A stretch of DNA of 64,000 nucleotides from the NCBI RefSeq assembly GCF_021513275.1, contig NZ_CP090978.1, forward strand, positions 4,526,001 through 4,590,000, written 5' to 3'. The number at the start of each line of letters is the position of its first letter. The first letter of the stretch is position 1. The notes under the pieces were generated by a model. It did no database searches, was not told the DNA's origin, and saw only the letters and a program-made list of their open reading frames with translations. Below are positions 33,908 to 42,941 of this stretch, one piece after another. The DNA is from Paenibacillus hexagrammi (GTDB lineage: Bacteria; Bacillota; Bacilli; Paenibacillales; NBRC-103111). A program made the translations under genes and the position numbers.

Positions 33908-36900
33908 TTATGCCTTGGGTCCAATGGCGATCCAATTAATAATGCCGTAAATATCTGTAGAGAAGCGAGTCCTCACAATGGTAAGGATGGCATAATTCGT
34001 AAACTTCTGCTTGACGACCGCGTAGCATGCCGCATGATTCGTCATCGCGATGAGCGCATAATTGATATCCTGGAAAGCTTCATCAAAATGAATCTGCACT
34101 TCCGCGATTTCATCCTGAATCTTGATTTCAAAAGGAACCAGGCCGAATTGCTGAATGGACTTTGCCTTTGCTGCCGGAAGCTGCATGACGGGAACGGAAA
34201 GCTTGGTGGCATCGACACTGCCTGAGGCCAGATGCTCGCCGGTTATCGTGCCGGGCACCAGCTTGCCGCCATCGATACTTTGATCGGCTAGCTTTGCTGC
34301 CGTTACCGACCTATCAGCCAGATGCTCCCCGTTTACCGAGCCTTCTGCTAATTTGGCACCATCTACAGCCCCGTCGGCAAGATGTTCGCGCGTAACTGCC
34401 GATGCTGCAATATGACCTGCCTCAATACTGCCTGCAGCCAGCTTCGAACCGCTGATTACTCCATCTGACAAATGCCCGCTGCTCACGGAGCCTGCGGTCA
34501 ATTTGCTGCCGTCCACGCTGCCGGGGGCGAGGTGATCCCCTGTTACCGAGCCTGAAACCAACTTCCCGCTATCCACGCTTTGCTCAGCTAATTTATCTGC
34601 TGTTACCGTACCATCAGCCAGATGTTCGCCCTTCACAGCGCCTGTGGCTAACTTGGTGCCGTCCACGGCTCCGTCCGCTAAGTGTTCGCGCATGATCGCC
34701 GAAGAAACGATGTTGCTGGCGTCAACGCTGCCTGCGGCAAGCTTTGAACCTAAAACAGATCCGTCAACCAAGTGCTCGCTGCCTACTGCTCCGGCTGCTA
34801 GCTTACTGCGTTCTACGCTGCTATCGGCGAGTTGGAAGCTCCCTACCGCGCCGGCGCCGATGTGTTCACTGCTTACGGCTCCTGCTGTCAGTTTACTGCC
34901 GTCGACACTTCCTGCCGCCAATTTAGAGGCATTCACCGATTCAGGCGCAAGGTGCAATCCGTACACCGAATGGATGGCCAGTTTGCCGGCATCCACACTG
35001 CCTGCCAGCAGCTTCGTCCCGCTTATCGAATTATCAGCCAGGTGTTCGCCGGTTACGGAGTCCAGTGCCAGCTTATCGCCGTCGACACTTCGCTCGGCTA
35101 ATTTGGCTGCCGTCACCGAGCCGTCTGCCAAGTGCCCAGCTGTCACCGATTCCGCCGCTAATTTGGTGCTGTCCACAGCCCCGTCCGCTAAGTGCTCGCG
35201 CGTAATCGCCGAAGAAACGATGTTGCTGGCGTCAACGCTGCCAGCGGCAAGCTTTGACCCTAGAACGGATCCTTCAGCCAATTGTTCGCTGTTCACCGCT
35301 CCGGCTGCCAGCTTATTACGGTCTACACTGCCGTCGGCGAGTTGGAAGCCGCCTACCGCTGCTGCGCCGATGTGTTCACTGCTTATAGCTCCTGCTGTCA
35401 GCTTACTGCCGTCGACACTTCCTGCCGCCAATTTAGAGGCATTCACCGATTCAGGCGCAAGGTGTACGCTGTAAACCGAGCTGCTCGCCAGCTTGCTTGC
35501 ATCCACACTGCCAGCCAGTAATTTTGCGCCGCTTATTGAATTATCAGCTAGGTGCTCGCCGGTTACGGAGTCCAGTGCCAGCTTATCGCCGTCGACACTT
35601 CGCTCGGCTAATTTGGCCGCCGTCACCGAGCCGTCTGCCAAGTGCCCAGCTGTCACCGATTCCGCGGCTAATTTGGTGCTGTCCACAGCCCCGTCCGCCA
35701 AGTGTTCGCGCGTGATTGCCGAAGAAACGATGTTGCTGGCGTCAACGCTGCCAGCGGCAAGCTTAGACCCTAGAACAGATCCTTCAGCCAATTGTTCGCT
35801 GCTCACCGCGCCGGCTGCCAGTTTAATGCGGTCTACACTGCCGTCGGCGAGTTGGAAGCTGCCTACCGCTGCTGCACCGATGTGTTCACTGCTTATAGCC
35901 CCTGCTGTCAGCTTACTGCCGTCAACACTTCCTGCCGCCAATTTAGAGGCATTCACCGATTCAGGTGCAAGGTGTACGCTGTAAACCGAGCTGCTCGCCA
36001 GCTTGCTTGCATCCACACTGCCAGCCAGTAATTTTACTCCGCTTATTGAATCATCAGCTAGGTGCTCGCCACGAACGGCAGACTTCAATAGCTTGCTGCC
36101 ATCTATACTTCCAGCTGCCAGTTTAGCCCCAGTAATAACGCCGTTGTTAATATGATGATCGTGGATAGCCCCCACAACAAGCTTGCTGCCATTTACGCTC
36201 TCGCTTGCAAGTTTAGCTGATGTGATTACACCGTCCACGATGTGCTCATTTTGAACGGCATTAGGAGCCAGCTTACTTTCTGTAACGCTATAGTCCGCTA
36301 ATTTCTTTTCAGTTACAGCGCCATCAGCAAGATTCTCGGATTGGATCGACTCCTCCGCCAACTTTTGCCCATTAATGCTGTGGTCGGCCAAGACGTCAAT
36401 CGTAATGGAATTAGGAACTAAATGATCGGCTGTCACGGAGCCCGGTTTAATATGAATACCATCAATAATGTGTTCCTGCAAGTGCCGAGCTTGGATCGAA
36501 GCAGGGGCAATTTTGGCCCCGACCACTGCTTCCTGGGCGATTTTACTCGTTGTTACGGATTGATCATGAAGCTTGCTGGAAATAATCTCCCCGTCAGCAA
36601 TATGCTGGCGTTGTATCGAAGTCAAAGCAATCTGTTCTTTACCCACTGAGCTTCCTGCAAGATGTCTGGAGGTAATGATTCCATCGGCGACTGTATCCCC
36701 ATTCACGCTGCCAGCAGCAAGTTTGGACGCAACGATGGAACCGTCAGCGATCTGCTCGCTTCCTACCGCTCCATGAACCAGTTTGCTGGCATCTACACTA
36801 TCCGGCGCAAGCTTGCTCCCGATGACTTCACCGTCCGCTAGATGCTGCGCTCTTACCGCGCCTTCGCCGATCTGATCGGCAAGCACGCTGCCAGCTCCCA

Positions 36901-39900
36901 GCTTATCTGCTGTCACTGCTCCGTCCTGGATCCATTCCGTACCGACAGTGTTCCATGCAAGATGCTCGGAGTGAATTTGTTCAGGTGCGATATGCCCGGC
37001 TTTCACAGCTCCTTCGGCAATATGGCCTTCTGTAATGGAGCTTTCTGCGATATGGCCTGACAAGATCGAACCTTCTGCGATTTTGCTCGCATCCACGCTG
37101 CCATCCGCCAACTTCGACGACTGCACCGCGCCCTCCGCCAATTGCTCGCTTCCTACCGATCCGCTAACTAATTTGCTGGCATCTATACTATCCGGCGCAA
37201 GCTTGCTTCCGTTTACTTCGCCATCCGCAAGATGCTGCCCTCTTACCGCGCCTTCGCCGATCTTATCGGCAAGTACGCTGCCGACCGCCAGTTTATCTGC
37301 TGTGATGGCTCCGTCCTGAATCCATTCTGTTCCTATAGAGCTTAATACGATATGGTCGGATTGAATCTGTCCTGGTGCAATATGCCGGGCTTTCACAGCA
37401 TCTTCAGCAATATGGCCTTCCGTAACGGAGGCTGCTGCGATGTGTCCTGTTAAGATCGCACCTTCTGCGATTTTGCTCGCATCCACACTGCCTGCCGCCA
37501 GCTTCGATGACTGCACAGAACTGTTTGCCAACTGCTCGCTTCCTACCGCCCCGTTAACCAATTTACTGGCATCCACACTGTCTGGCGCGAGCTTGCTCCC
37601 GATGACTTCCCCGTCCGCCAGATGCTGAGCCCTCACAGCTCCTTCACCGATTTTATCGGCAAGTACGCTGCCGGTTGCCAGCTTATCTGATGTAATGGCT
37701 CCATTCTGGATCCACTCTGCTCCGATGGCATCCAAGGCGATGTGGTCGGATTGAATTTGACCTGATGCAATATGCTCGGCTTTAACAGCTCCTACGTCAA
37801 TATGGTCTTCCGTAATCGAACCGATTGCGATATGGCCCGTTAAGACCGAGCCTTCGGCGATCTTACTGGCATCCACACTTCCAGCCGCAAGCTTTGATGA
37901 CTGCACCGCGCCGTCCGCCAACTGTTCGCTTCCTACCGCTCCCTTGGATAATTTAAGGGCATCCACGCTGCCGGCTGCCAGCTTTGAGCCGTTCACCGAT
38001 TCATCAGCTAAATGCCTGGCATGGATCGCTCCAGCCACGATCTTGCTGCCATGGATGCTCTCGTTAGCCAGCTTGGCTGCCGCAATGCTTCCGTCAGCAA
38101 TATGCTCGCTTGCAACCGCCTTAAACGCTATTTTGGCAGATGTCACACTTGCATCGGCAAGTTTAGCCTCCGTTACGGACTCATCAGCCAGCTTTTCCGT
38201 GAGAACAGCTTGATCGCTCAGTATCTCTGATGTTACCGCTCCATCCTGCAGATGGGCCTCCGTTACCGATGAAAATGCTAATTTAGCCTCCGACACTGCG
38301 CCATCGGCAAGCTTTTCCTCTGTAATCGATTGTTGAACCAGCTTACTGCCTTCCAGACTGTTATCCGCAAATACTTCCAGGCTGATCGAGTTTTGAGTAA
38401 GATGATCAGAGGTAATGGAACCATGCTTGATGTGAAATCCATCGATGATACCCTCTTGAAGATGGCGGGTCTCAATCGTGAGAGGCGCGATCTTATTACT
38501 GGTGACAGCTTCTTCCGCAATTTTGCTCGTTGTGATGACTTCGTCTTGCAAGTGGCGGGTAATTAATTCTTCATCGGCTATATGCTCGCGATGGACGACA
38601 AATAAACCGATTTGATCCGTTCCGACACTCCGGTCTGCTAGATGTTCAGAAAATATGGCCCCCTGCTGCACATGCCCGCTGCTTACCGAACGAGGCGCCA
38701 ATTTCTCCGATGTCACGCTTTCATCCGCAAGCTTGCCGGTGCTGACACTGCCATCCGCTAACTGATCCGTTGTTACACTTTCTGCAGCAATCTTGCCGGT
38801 AGTAACCGAAGCGTCGGACAGATGGTCCGTGTGGATCGAATGCGGTTCCATATGCTGAGCTTGAACCGCGGACAGACCAAGCTTCTCTGAAGTCACGGAT
38901 TCATCTTCCAGCAGATCCGTATGAATCGCCTTCATTTGAATATGGTCGGCGCTAATTTCTCCTGAACCGATATGATCTCCGGTAACAGCGCCGGAGGAGA
39001 TGTGCTGGGATTGAATGGATTCTTCTGCAATATGTTCGGACTCTACAGCTTCCAAAGCGATCTTGTCACTCGAAACCGATCGGTCTGCGTATTTCTCTTC
39101 CGTCAGCGATTTCTTTGCAATCTTTGATGTCGTTATGGATTCTTCCTTCAGATGAAGAGATTGAATCGATGACTCCGCAATATGATCTCCCTGGATCTGT
39201 CCCGCAGCTATCGTATGACTCGTTACACTTCCCGGTGCCAGATGCTCCTCGGTAATGCTGCCAAGCTGCACATGCGCCGATTCGATGCTGCCTTCGGCGA
39301 TTTTAGAACCGGTCACGGCCCCATCCCTCAACTTATCAGTGGTGATGGAAGAGTCATTGATTTTGGCCGTGTCGATGATTCCGTTAGAGAGATGCTTGCT
39401 TTGAATGGCTCCGCTGTGGATTTTATCTGAGGTTACGGCTTGATCATCGATTAGCTCCTCTGTCACCACCATCTCGGAAAGATGATGCGGCAGGATGGAG
39501 GCTTTGGCTATTTTGGATGCATCGATCGCCTGATCCGCCAGCTTATCTACGGTGATGCTGCCGTCAATCAGCTTAATGCCGTCTATAGATTGATCCTGAA
39601 TCTTATTACCGGCAATAGATAGCGGTGCTATGTGCTCATCGTGAACGGCTCCGTTTGCGATTTTATCCCGCGTCACGCTTGCAGGAGCAAGCTTCGAGCG
39701 ATCCACAGCAAGATCTTTGATTGCTTTTGAACCGATACTCTGCGGCTTTAGCTTGGTTTCATCGATAGCTCGATTCGCTATTTTCTCTGCCGTTATGGCT
39801 TCTTCACCAATGTCATCGGTGTATACAACCGGATGTTGGGAATCTCCGCTTCCTCTCCTTTCGGAAAGCATGATTAGCGGTGGAGCCGGGTTCGCTGGAC

Positions 39901-40159
39901 GCTGGGCGTGCGCAGGACCGCTATTGTTTTTTTTATCTTCTGCGGAGGAGGCAGATTCCGTTTTCTTAGCTTTGCTTGCATTCTTAGGTGTATTTGCGGG
40001 TGCGGGCGGCTTCTCTTCTTCAAAAGTAGGAAGATCCAGGGGTTGATTCGCAGCCAGCAGGTCGGGCTCATCCAACCATTTCAATTCGTTCGTTCTTGCG
40101 TTTACACGCAGTACTGTCGGCTTTCGAAGCGAACTCCGGTCGCCTTTACGTTTACTCAT
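33908..40159 (-). CDS. Giant decapeptide-repeat surface protein
   Basis: 2,083 residues. Residues 1-117: MSKRKGDRSSLRKPTVLRVN, then a Pro/Ala/Lys linker, no signal peptide. Residues 118 to about 1987: roughly 187 tandem decapeptides, consensus ADGSVxxxKL, with Gly or Ser at 2-3, Val or Ile at 4, Lys or His at 8 and Leu or Ile at 9. Residues 1988-2083: a beta-rich end ending WIAIGPKA. The period is exactly 30 bases with higher-order repeats of 390 and 510 bases. Similar short repeats occur in phage tail fibres, but no phage genes are near. Ser and Thr abound, so it is a plausible acceptor for the neighbouring glycosyltransferases and a candidate spore-surface filament. ATG 40159 follows GGAGAGGAG. 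The gene lies 87 bases after a GT4 gene on the same strand. Confidence 0.85.
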   Translation of the reverse strand: MSKRKGDRSSLRKPTVLRVNARTNELKWLDEPDLLAANQPLDLPTFEEEKPPAPANTPKNASKAKKTESASSAEDKKNNSGPAHAQRPANPAPPLIMLSERRGSGDSQHPVVYTDDIGEEAITAEKIANRAIDETKLKPQSIGSKAIKDLAVDRSKLAPASVTRDKIANGAVHDEHIAPLSIAGNKIQDQSIDGIKLIDGSITVDKLADQAIDASKIAKASILPHHLSEMVVTEELIDDQAVTSDKIHSGAIQSKHLSNGIIDTAKINDSSITTDKLRDGAVTGSKIAEGSIESAHVQLGSITEEHLAPGSVTSHTIAAGQIQGDHIAESSIQSLHLKEESITTSKIAKKSLTEEKYADRSVSSDKIALEAVESEHIAEESIQSQHISSGAVTGDHIGSGEISADHIQMKAIHTDLLEDESVTSEKLGLSAVQAQHMEPHSIHTDHLSDASVTTGKIAAESVTTDQLADGSVSTGKLADESVTSEKLAPRSVSSGHVQQGAIFSEHLADRSVGTDQIGLFVVHREHIADEELITRHLQDEVITTSKIAEEAVTSNKIAPLTIETRHLQEGIIDGFHIKHGSITSDHLTQNSISLEVFADNSLEGSKLVQQSITEEKLADGAVSEAKLAFSSVTEAHLQDGAVTSEILSDQAVLTEKLADESVTEAKLADASVTSAKIAFKAVASEHIADGSIAAAKLANESIHGSKIVAGAIHARHLADESVNGSKLAAGSVDALKLSKGAVGSEQLADGAVQSSKLAAGSVDASKIAEGSVLTGHIAIGSITEDHIDVGAVKAEHIASGQIQSDHIALDAIGAEWIQNGAITSDKLATGSVLADKIGEGAVRAQHLADGEVIGSKLAPDSVDASKLVNGAVGSEQLANSSVQSSKLAAGSVDASKIAEGAILTGHIAAASVTEGHIAEDAVKARHIAPGQIQSDHIVLSSIGTEWIQDGAITADKLAVGSVLADKIGEGAVRGQHLADGEVNGSKLAPDSIDASKLVSGSVGSEQLAEGAVQSSKLADGSVDASKIAEGSILSGHIAESSITEGHIAEGAVKAGHIAPEQIHSEHLAWNTVGTEWIQDGAVTADKLGAGSVLADQIGEGAVRAQHLADGEVIGSKLAPDSVDASKLVHGAVGSEQIADGSIVASKLAAGSVNGDTVADGIITSRHLAGSSVGKEQIALTSIQRQHIADGEIISSKLHDQSVTTSKIAQEAVVGAKIAPASIQARHLQEHIIDGIHIKPGSVTADHLVPNSITIDVLADHSINGQKLAEESIQSENLADGAVTEKKLADYSVTESKLAPNAVQNEHIVDGVITSAKLASESVNGSKLVVGAIHDHHINNGVITGAKLAAGSIDGSKLLKSAVRGEHLADDSISGVKLLAGSVDASKLASSSVYSVHLAPESVNASKLAAGSVDGSKLTAGAISSEHIGAAAVGSFQLADGSVDRIKLAAGAVSSEQLAEGSVLGSKLAAGSVDASNIVSSAITREHLADGAVDSTKLAAESVTAGHLADGSVTAAKLAERSVDGDKLALDSVTGEHLADNSISGAKLLAGSVDASKLASSSVYSVHLAPESVNASKLAAGSVDGSKLTAGAISSEHIGAAAVGGFQLADGSVDRNKLAAGAVNSEQLAEGSVLGSKLAAGSVDASNIVSSAITREHLADGAVDSTKLAAESVTAGHLADGSVTAAKLAERSVDGDKLALDSVTGEHLADNSISGTKLLAGSVDAGKLAIHSVYGLHLAPESVNASKLAAGSVDGSKLTAGAVSSEHIGAGAVGSFQLADSSVERSKLAAGAVGSEHLVDGSVLGSKLAAGSVDASNIVSSAIMREHLADGAVDGTKLATGAVKGEHLADGTVTADKLAEQSVDSGKLVSGSVTGDHLAPGSVDGSKLTAGSVSSGHLSDGVISGSKLAAGSIEAGHIAASAVTREHLADGAVDGAKLAEGSVNGEHLADRSVTAAKLADQSIDGGKLVPGTITGEHLASGSVDATKLSVPVMQLPAAKAKSIQQFGLVPFEIKIQDEIAEVQIHFDEAFQDINYALIAMTNHAACYAVVKQKFTNYAILTIVRTRFSTDIYGIINWIAIGPKA
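34521..36050 (-). repeat. Three 510-bp higher-order repeats within the giant gene
   Basis: Seventeen decapeptides repeat as one block starting at SISGVKLL, SISGAKLL and SISGTKLL. On the plus strand the marker TTATTGAATTATCAGCTAGG or a close variant recurs at about 36042, 35530 and 35022, exactly 510 bases apart. The first two blocks are almost identical in DNA; the third (C-terminal) has drifted. This indicates recent tandem duplication. Confidence 0.85.
36750..37980 (-). repeat. About three 390-bp higher-order repeats within the giant gene
   Basis: Thirteen decapeptides form a block (SVLADKIGEG, AVRAQHLADG, EVIGSKLAPD and so on, including the rare Trp unit GTEWIQDG). The marker TTATCGGCAAGTACGCTGCC recurs near 36871, 37265 and 37655, close to 390 bases apart. 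The copies are less alike than the 510-bp blocks, so this expansion looks older. Confidence 0.8.
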
Positions 40160-40246
40160 AGACTCCTCTCCATTCCACACAATCTAGACACTTGTAACAT
40201 ATTCAAATTGGTGTAAAGAGGTACGCCAGCCCGTAAAAATACGCAT

Positions 40247-41425
40247 CTACCTATTTCCTTTACGACGATCCAGGCTCCGGTACAGTTCCAGCCGGTTCTC
40301 CGCACATCGTTCCCACGTGAACAATTGGCGAACTCTTTGAATCCCCTGTTCTCCCATCGCCCTCTGCAGTTCCCGATCACCCAGAATTCTTAACAAATAG
40401 CTCGGAAGCTCCTCCGCAATGCGGGGAAGATCAACTAAATAGCCTGTTGTGCCATGAGCGACAACCTCTTGAATACCGCCCGAACGGGTTGCCACAACCG
40501 GCACCCCCGAGGCCATGGCCTCAACATTAACCAGTCCAAACGCTTCATTCGGAGCGGACGGAACCACAACGACATCAGCCATTTGGTAATAGTCAGGAAT
40601 ATCTTCATGTGCTACATAAGGAATGAACCGGACATACTGCGGCATGGTGCTTCCCATTTCATGAAGCTTGCGGACATAAGCCGTAAGACGGTCAGTGCCG
40701 TAGTAGGCACTGCCTACGATCAACAGGATGCTGTTAGGCTCCGCCTGGACAATCTGCATCATGGCTTCCAAGAGATGGTGAACGCCTTTTTTCGGTATCA
40801 GCCTTCCTACAAACAAAATAATCTTGGGATTCTCATACCCCAGCTCCCGAAGCAGCCGCGCCCGATTCTCCTCTCCTTCCCTCGACCATTTCGATAGGAA
40901 CCGCCCCGGGTCTACCCCTAAATGCTGGGTAACAATTTTATGCGCAGCTCCCGGAACCGCACGCTGGAGATTCTGCTTAAGAAAATCGCTGTTCACGATA
41001 ATCACATTCGCCGCGCGCAAGCACGCGGAAAGCTCTTGTTTGGAGATATGAGGCTTAGAGACAAAAGAAGTCGAATGCAGCACCAGACTGATCTTCAGTC
41101 GGGGATGCTTCCTGCGTAAATATTTGACATACCTCGGCCTGTTTTCAACCTGTACGATACTTGGACGCAGCTGTCCAATGCGCTTACTGATCCGCTCCAG
41201 ATAGGCATACGGCTTTTCATAACGAACTCTTATATACTTCACACCATCTACTTCTTCACTTGCCGGAAAAGACTTTGCTAGACATCCCAGCACATATACA
41301 TTCATTTTCCTCGCCAGAGGCTTTGCCGTGTGAGAGACGACTTGCTCCACAGAACTGCTTGTTCCTGACGGCACAGGAAACACACCGGGAGTAACGATGG
41401 CTACACTTTTAGGTGGACTCGGCAT
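40247..41425 (-). CDS. GT4 glycosyltransferase
   Basis: 392 residues. SVAIVTPGVFPVPSGTSSSV is the N-terminal acceptor domain; then IGQLRPSIVQVENRPRYVK, IVTQHLGVDPGRF, IILFVGRLIPKKGVHHLLEA, DYYQMADVVVVPSAPNEAFG and NVEAMASGVPVVATRSGG. The EAFGLVNVEA motif holds the donor-binding Glu residues. It resembles spore-coat glycosyltransferases of the CotSA type. ATG 41425 follows AAAGGCGGGA; the upstream in-frame extension is not family-like. It is directly upstream of the giant repeat gene and could glycosylate it (inference). Confidence 0.82.
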   Translation of the reverse strand: MPSPPKSVAIVTPGVFPVPSGTSSSVEQVVSHTAKPLARKMNVYVLGCLAKSFPASEEVDGVKYIRVRYEKPYAYLERISKRIGQLRPSIVQVENRPRYVKYLRRKHPRLKISLVLHSTSFVSKPHISKQELSACLRAANVIIVNSDFLKQNLQRAVPGAAHKIVTQHLGVDPGRFLSKWSREGEENRARLLRELGYENPKIILFVGRLIPKKGVHHLLEAMMQIVQAEPNSILLIVGSAYYGTDRLTAYVRKLHEMGSTMPQYVRFIPYVAHEDIPDYYQMADVVVVPSAPNEAFGLVNVEAMASGVPVVATRSGGIQEVVAHGTTGYLVDLPRIAEELPSYLLRILGDRELQRAMGEQGIQRVRQLFTWERCAENRLELYRSLDRRKGNR

Positions 41426-41570
41426 AACATCCCGCCTTTCATTCTTCTCGAACTCATCGCGGTCCATTTCTCTATACATATGCGGAATTAGTCACAAAGA
41501 CTGGATGAATGCCCTTTTTTCTCCGTCAAATGTCGGTATAGCCCGCCCCCCTGGGATGACATTCGTACAA

Positions 41571-41598
41571 ACAAGCAGGCAAGCTTTTCCATATACTG
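41571..41598 (+). promoter_or_regulatory. Putative SigK-type promoter
   Basis: AC at 41571, 17-base spacer, CATATACTG at 41590..41598, one base off CATANNNTA. It is 54 bases before the YheC/D start. YheC and YheD are spore-associated in Bacillus, which supports the reading. Confidence 0.45.
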
Positions 41599-41651
41599 AG
41601 TCAACCGGATTAACGCCTTGGCCAACCTAGTACATTAAGGGAGTGAAGCTA

Positions 41652-42755
41652 ATGGGAGAACCTTATGTCGGTATACTCGTCAACGATACTTTGTACGAAG
41701 GCATTCCCCAAGGAAAAACGAACAATGAAGCGATCTCTTACTATCGGGATGCAGCGATGCAATACGGCGTCATTCCTGCCTATTTTCGAATCCAGGATGT
41801 CATCTCCGCCGATACCCTTAAGGTTACAGCCATCATTCAACGCGGGCATATATGTACCTTAGAACTGATCGATCTGCCCAAGGTCATTCATAACCGCGCC
41901 ATTTATTTGGATCATCGGAGTTATCAGATTATGGAGAGTTGGATAAAACGAGGCATCCTCATCTTTAACCGCTGGAACCGGTACAGCAAGCTGCTGATCC
42001 ACCAGCTCCTCATGAAAGACGAGGTCATACGGCCTCATCTGCCAGGCACGTATCCGGCTACCCTTCATAACGTCAAGCAGATGATGCAGGCCTACGATTC
42101 TCTGATCATTAAGCCGACGAACAGCAGCATTGGCCGCGGCGTCATGAAGCTCGACCGGATCCGCACCGGCTGGAAGCTCATCTATCCAAAAAGCATGAAG
42201 CTCACGAACAAAACATGGAATACGATGCGATTCCGTAAAACAGTTCCAACGCTGCTCCGAACAAAAATCAGCAGAAGAGCCTATATCGTCCAGCAGCGTC
42301 TGCCGCTTGCCACCTACGACGGACGCCCCTTCGATCTCCGCATCTCCGTGCAGCGCGGAGCCGGCGGAGATTGGCAAATCACCGGCATTGTCGCCAAGGT
42401 TGCCTCACGCAAGCTGTTCCTGACCAATGTGGCTCAAGGCGGAGCCGTCATGACACTGCCCGCGATTCTCGCGGAGGAATATCCGAATCTTGACGCTGCG
42501 CAGGTCTGCCAGCAAATCGCCGATTTCTCGCTCCGAGTCGCAAGACACTTAAGCCGCGAGCTCCCGCATATGGCCGATATGGGCCTAGACATTGGCATTA
42601 CGAAGGACGGCTATCCCTTGTTCATTGAATGCAACGGCAAAGACCAGCGTTACAGCTTCCGTGAGGCCGGCATGATGGAGGAATGGCGTGCTACCTATTA
42701 TAATCCGATCGCTTATGCCAAATATTTGCTAGATGGCGGCACGCCAGTCTATTAA
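41652..42755 (+). CDS. YheC/YheD-family endospore coat-associated protein
   Basis: 367 residues with an ATP-grasp fold. EPYVGILVNDTLYEGIPQGK begins the YheC/D N-domain; the ATP-grasp part has DSLIIKPTNSSIGRGVMKL, YIVQQRLPLATYDGRPFDLR, VAKVASRKLFLTNVAQGG, and the metal site DIGITKDGYPLFIECNGKD. YheC and YheD are found at the spore coat in Bacillus; their reaction is unknown but the fold suggests amide or ester bond formation. ATG 41652 follows AAGGGAGTG; the GTG nine bases upstream overlaps that site. It ends before an insertion-split terminator shared with nagZ. Confidence 0.85.
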   Translation: MGEPYVGILVNDTLYEGIPQGKTNNEAISYYRDAAMQYGVIPAYFRIQDVISADTLKVTAIIQRGHICTLELIDLPKVIHNRAIYLDHRSYQIMESWIKRGILIFNRWNRYSKLLIHQLLMKDEVIRPHLPGTYPATLHNVKQMMQAYDSLIIKPTNSSIGRGVMKLDRIRTGWKLIYPKSMKLTNKTWNTMRFRKTVPTLLRTKISRRAYIVQQRLPLATYDGRPFDLRISVQRGAGGDWQITGIVAKVASRKLFLTNVAQGGAVMTLPAILAEEYPNLDAAQVCQQIADFSLRVARHLSRELPHMADMGLDIGITKDGYPLFIECNGKDQRYSFREAGMMEEWRATYYNPIAYAKYLLDGGTPVY

Positions 42756-42765
42756 ATAGCAAAAA

Positions 42766-42940
42766 CTGCGGAGCCTGATAGGCGCCGCAGTCAGTTTGTC
42801 GATAAAGCAGTGTCCATTACGAGCTTCAGTAGCTTTTCTCCGAGTGCTGTTGACATTTTGTTATTCGATCGAAATAAAAGCTTTCTATCCATTGCCATTT
42901 ATCGACAGTCTCACTGCGGCGCCTTGATTGGCGCCGCAGT
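42766..42940. repeat. MITE-like element (copy C) inside a duplicated bidirectional terminator
   Basis: Near-identical hairpins flank the element: ACTGCGG...CCGCAGT at 42766..42792 and 42913..42940. A5 precedes the left one (T tract on the minus strand) and TTTTATTTTTT follows the right one. The 120 bases between them carry, on the minus strand, the same core as copies A and B (AATAACAAAATGTCAACAGC, GGAGAAAAGCTACTGAAGC). Both ends carry TGTCGATAAA in opposite orientation. It sits between convergent yheC/D-like and nagZ, as copy A sits between convergent genes. Confidence 0.65.
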
Positions 42941-42941
42941 T

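Noticed and set aside
34644-35474. Long plus-strand frames opposite the repeat gene, rich in Ser, Ala and Pro
   Set aside because: They mirror the 30-base repeat and have no starts with ribosome binding sites; the minus-strand frame spans the whole array.
33908-40159. The strict 30-base periodicity first looked like a CRISPR array or a satellite repeat
   Set aside because: The repeats are contiguous without unique spacers, remain in one reading frame for 2,083 codons, and vary mostly in a protein-like way.
33908-42755. Possible prophage remnant, suggested by fibre-like repeats and a WIAIG end
   Set aside because: No terminase, portal, capsid, integrase or lysis gene is nearby; the neighbours are sugar and spore genes.
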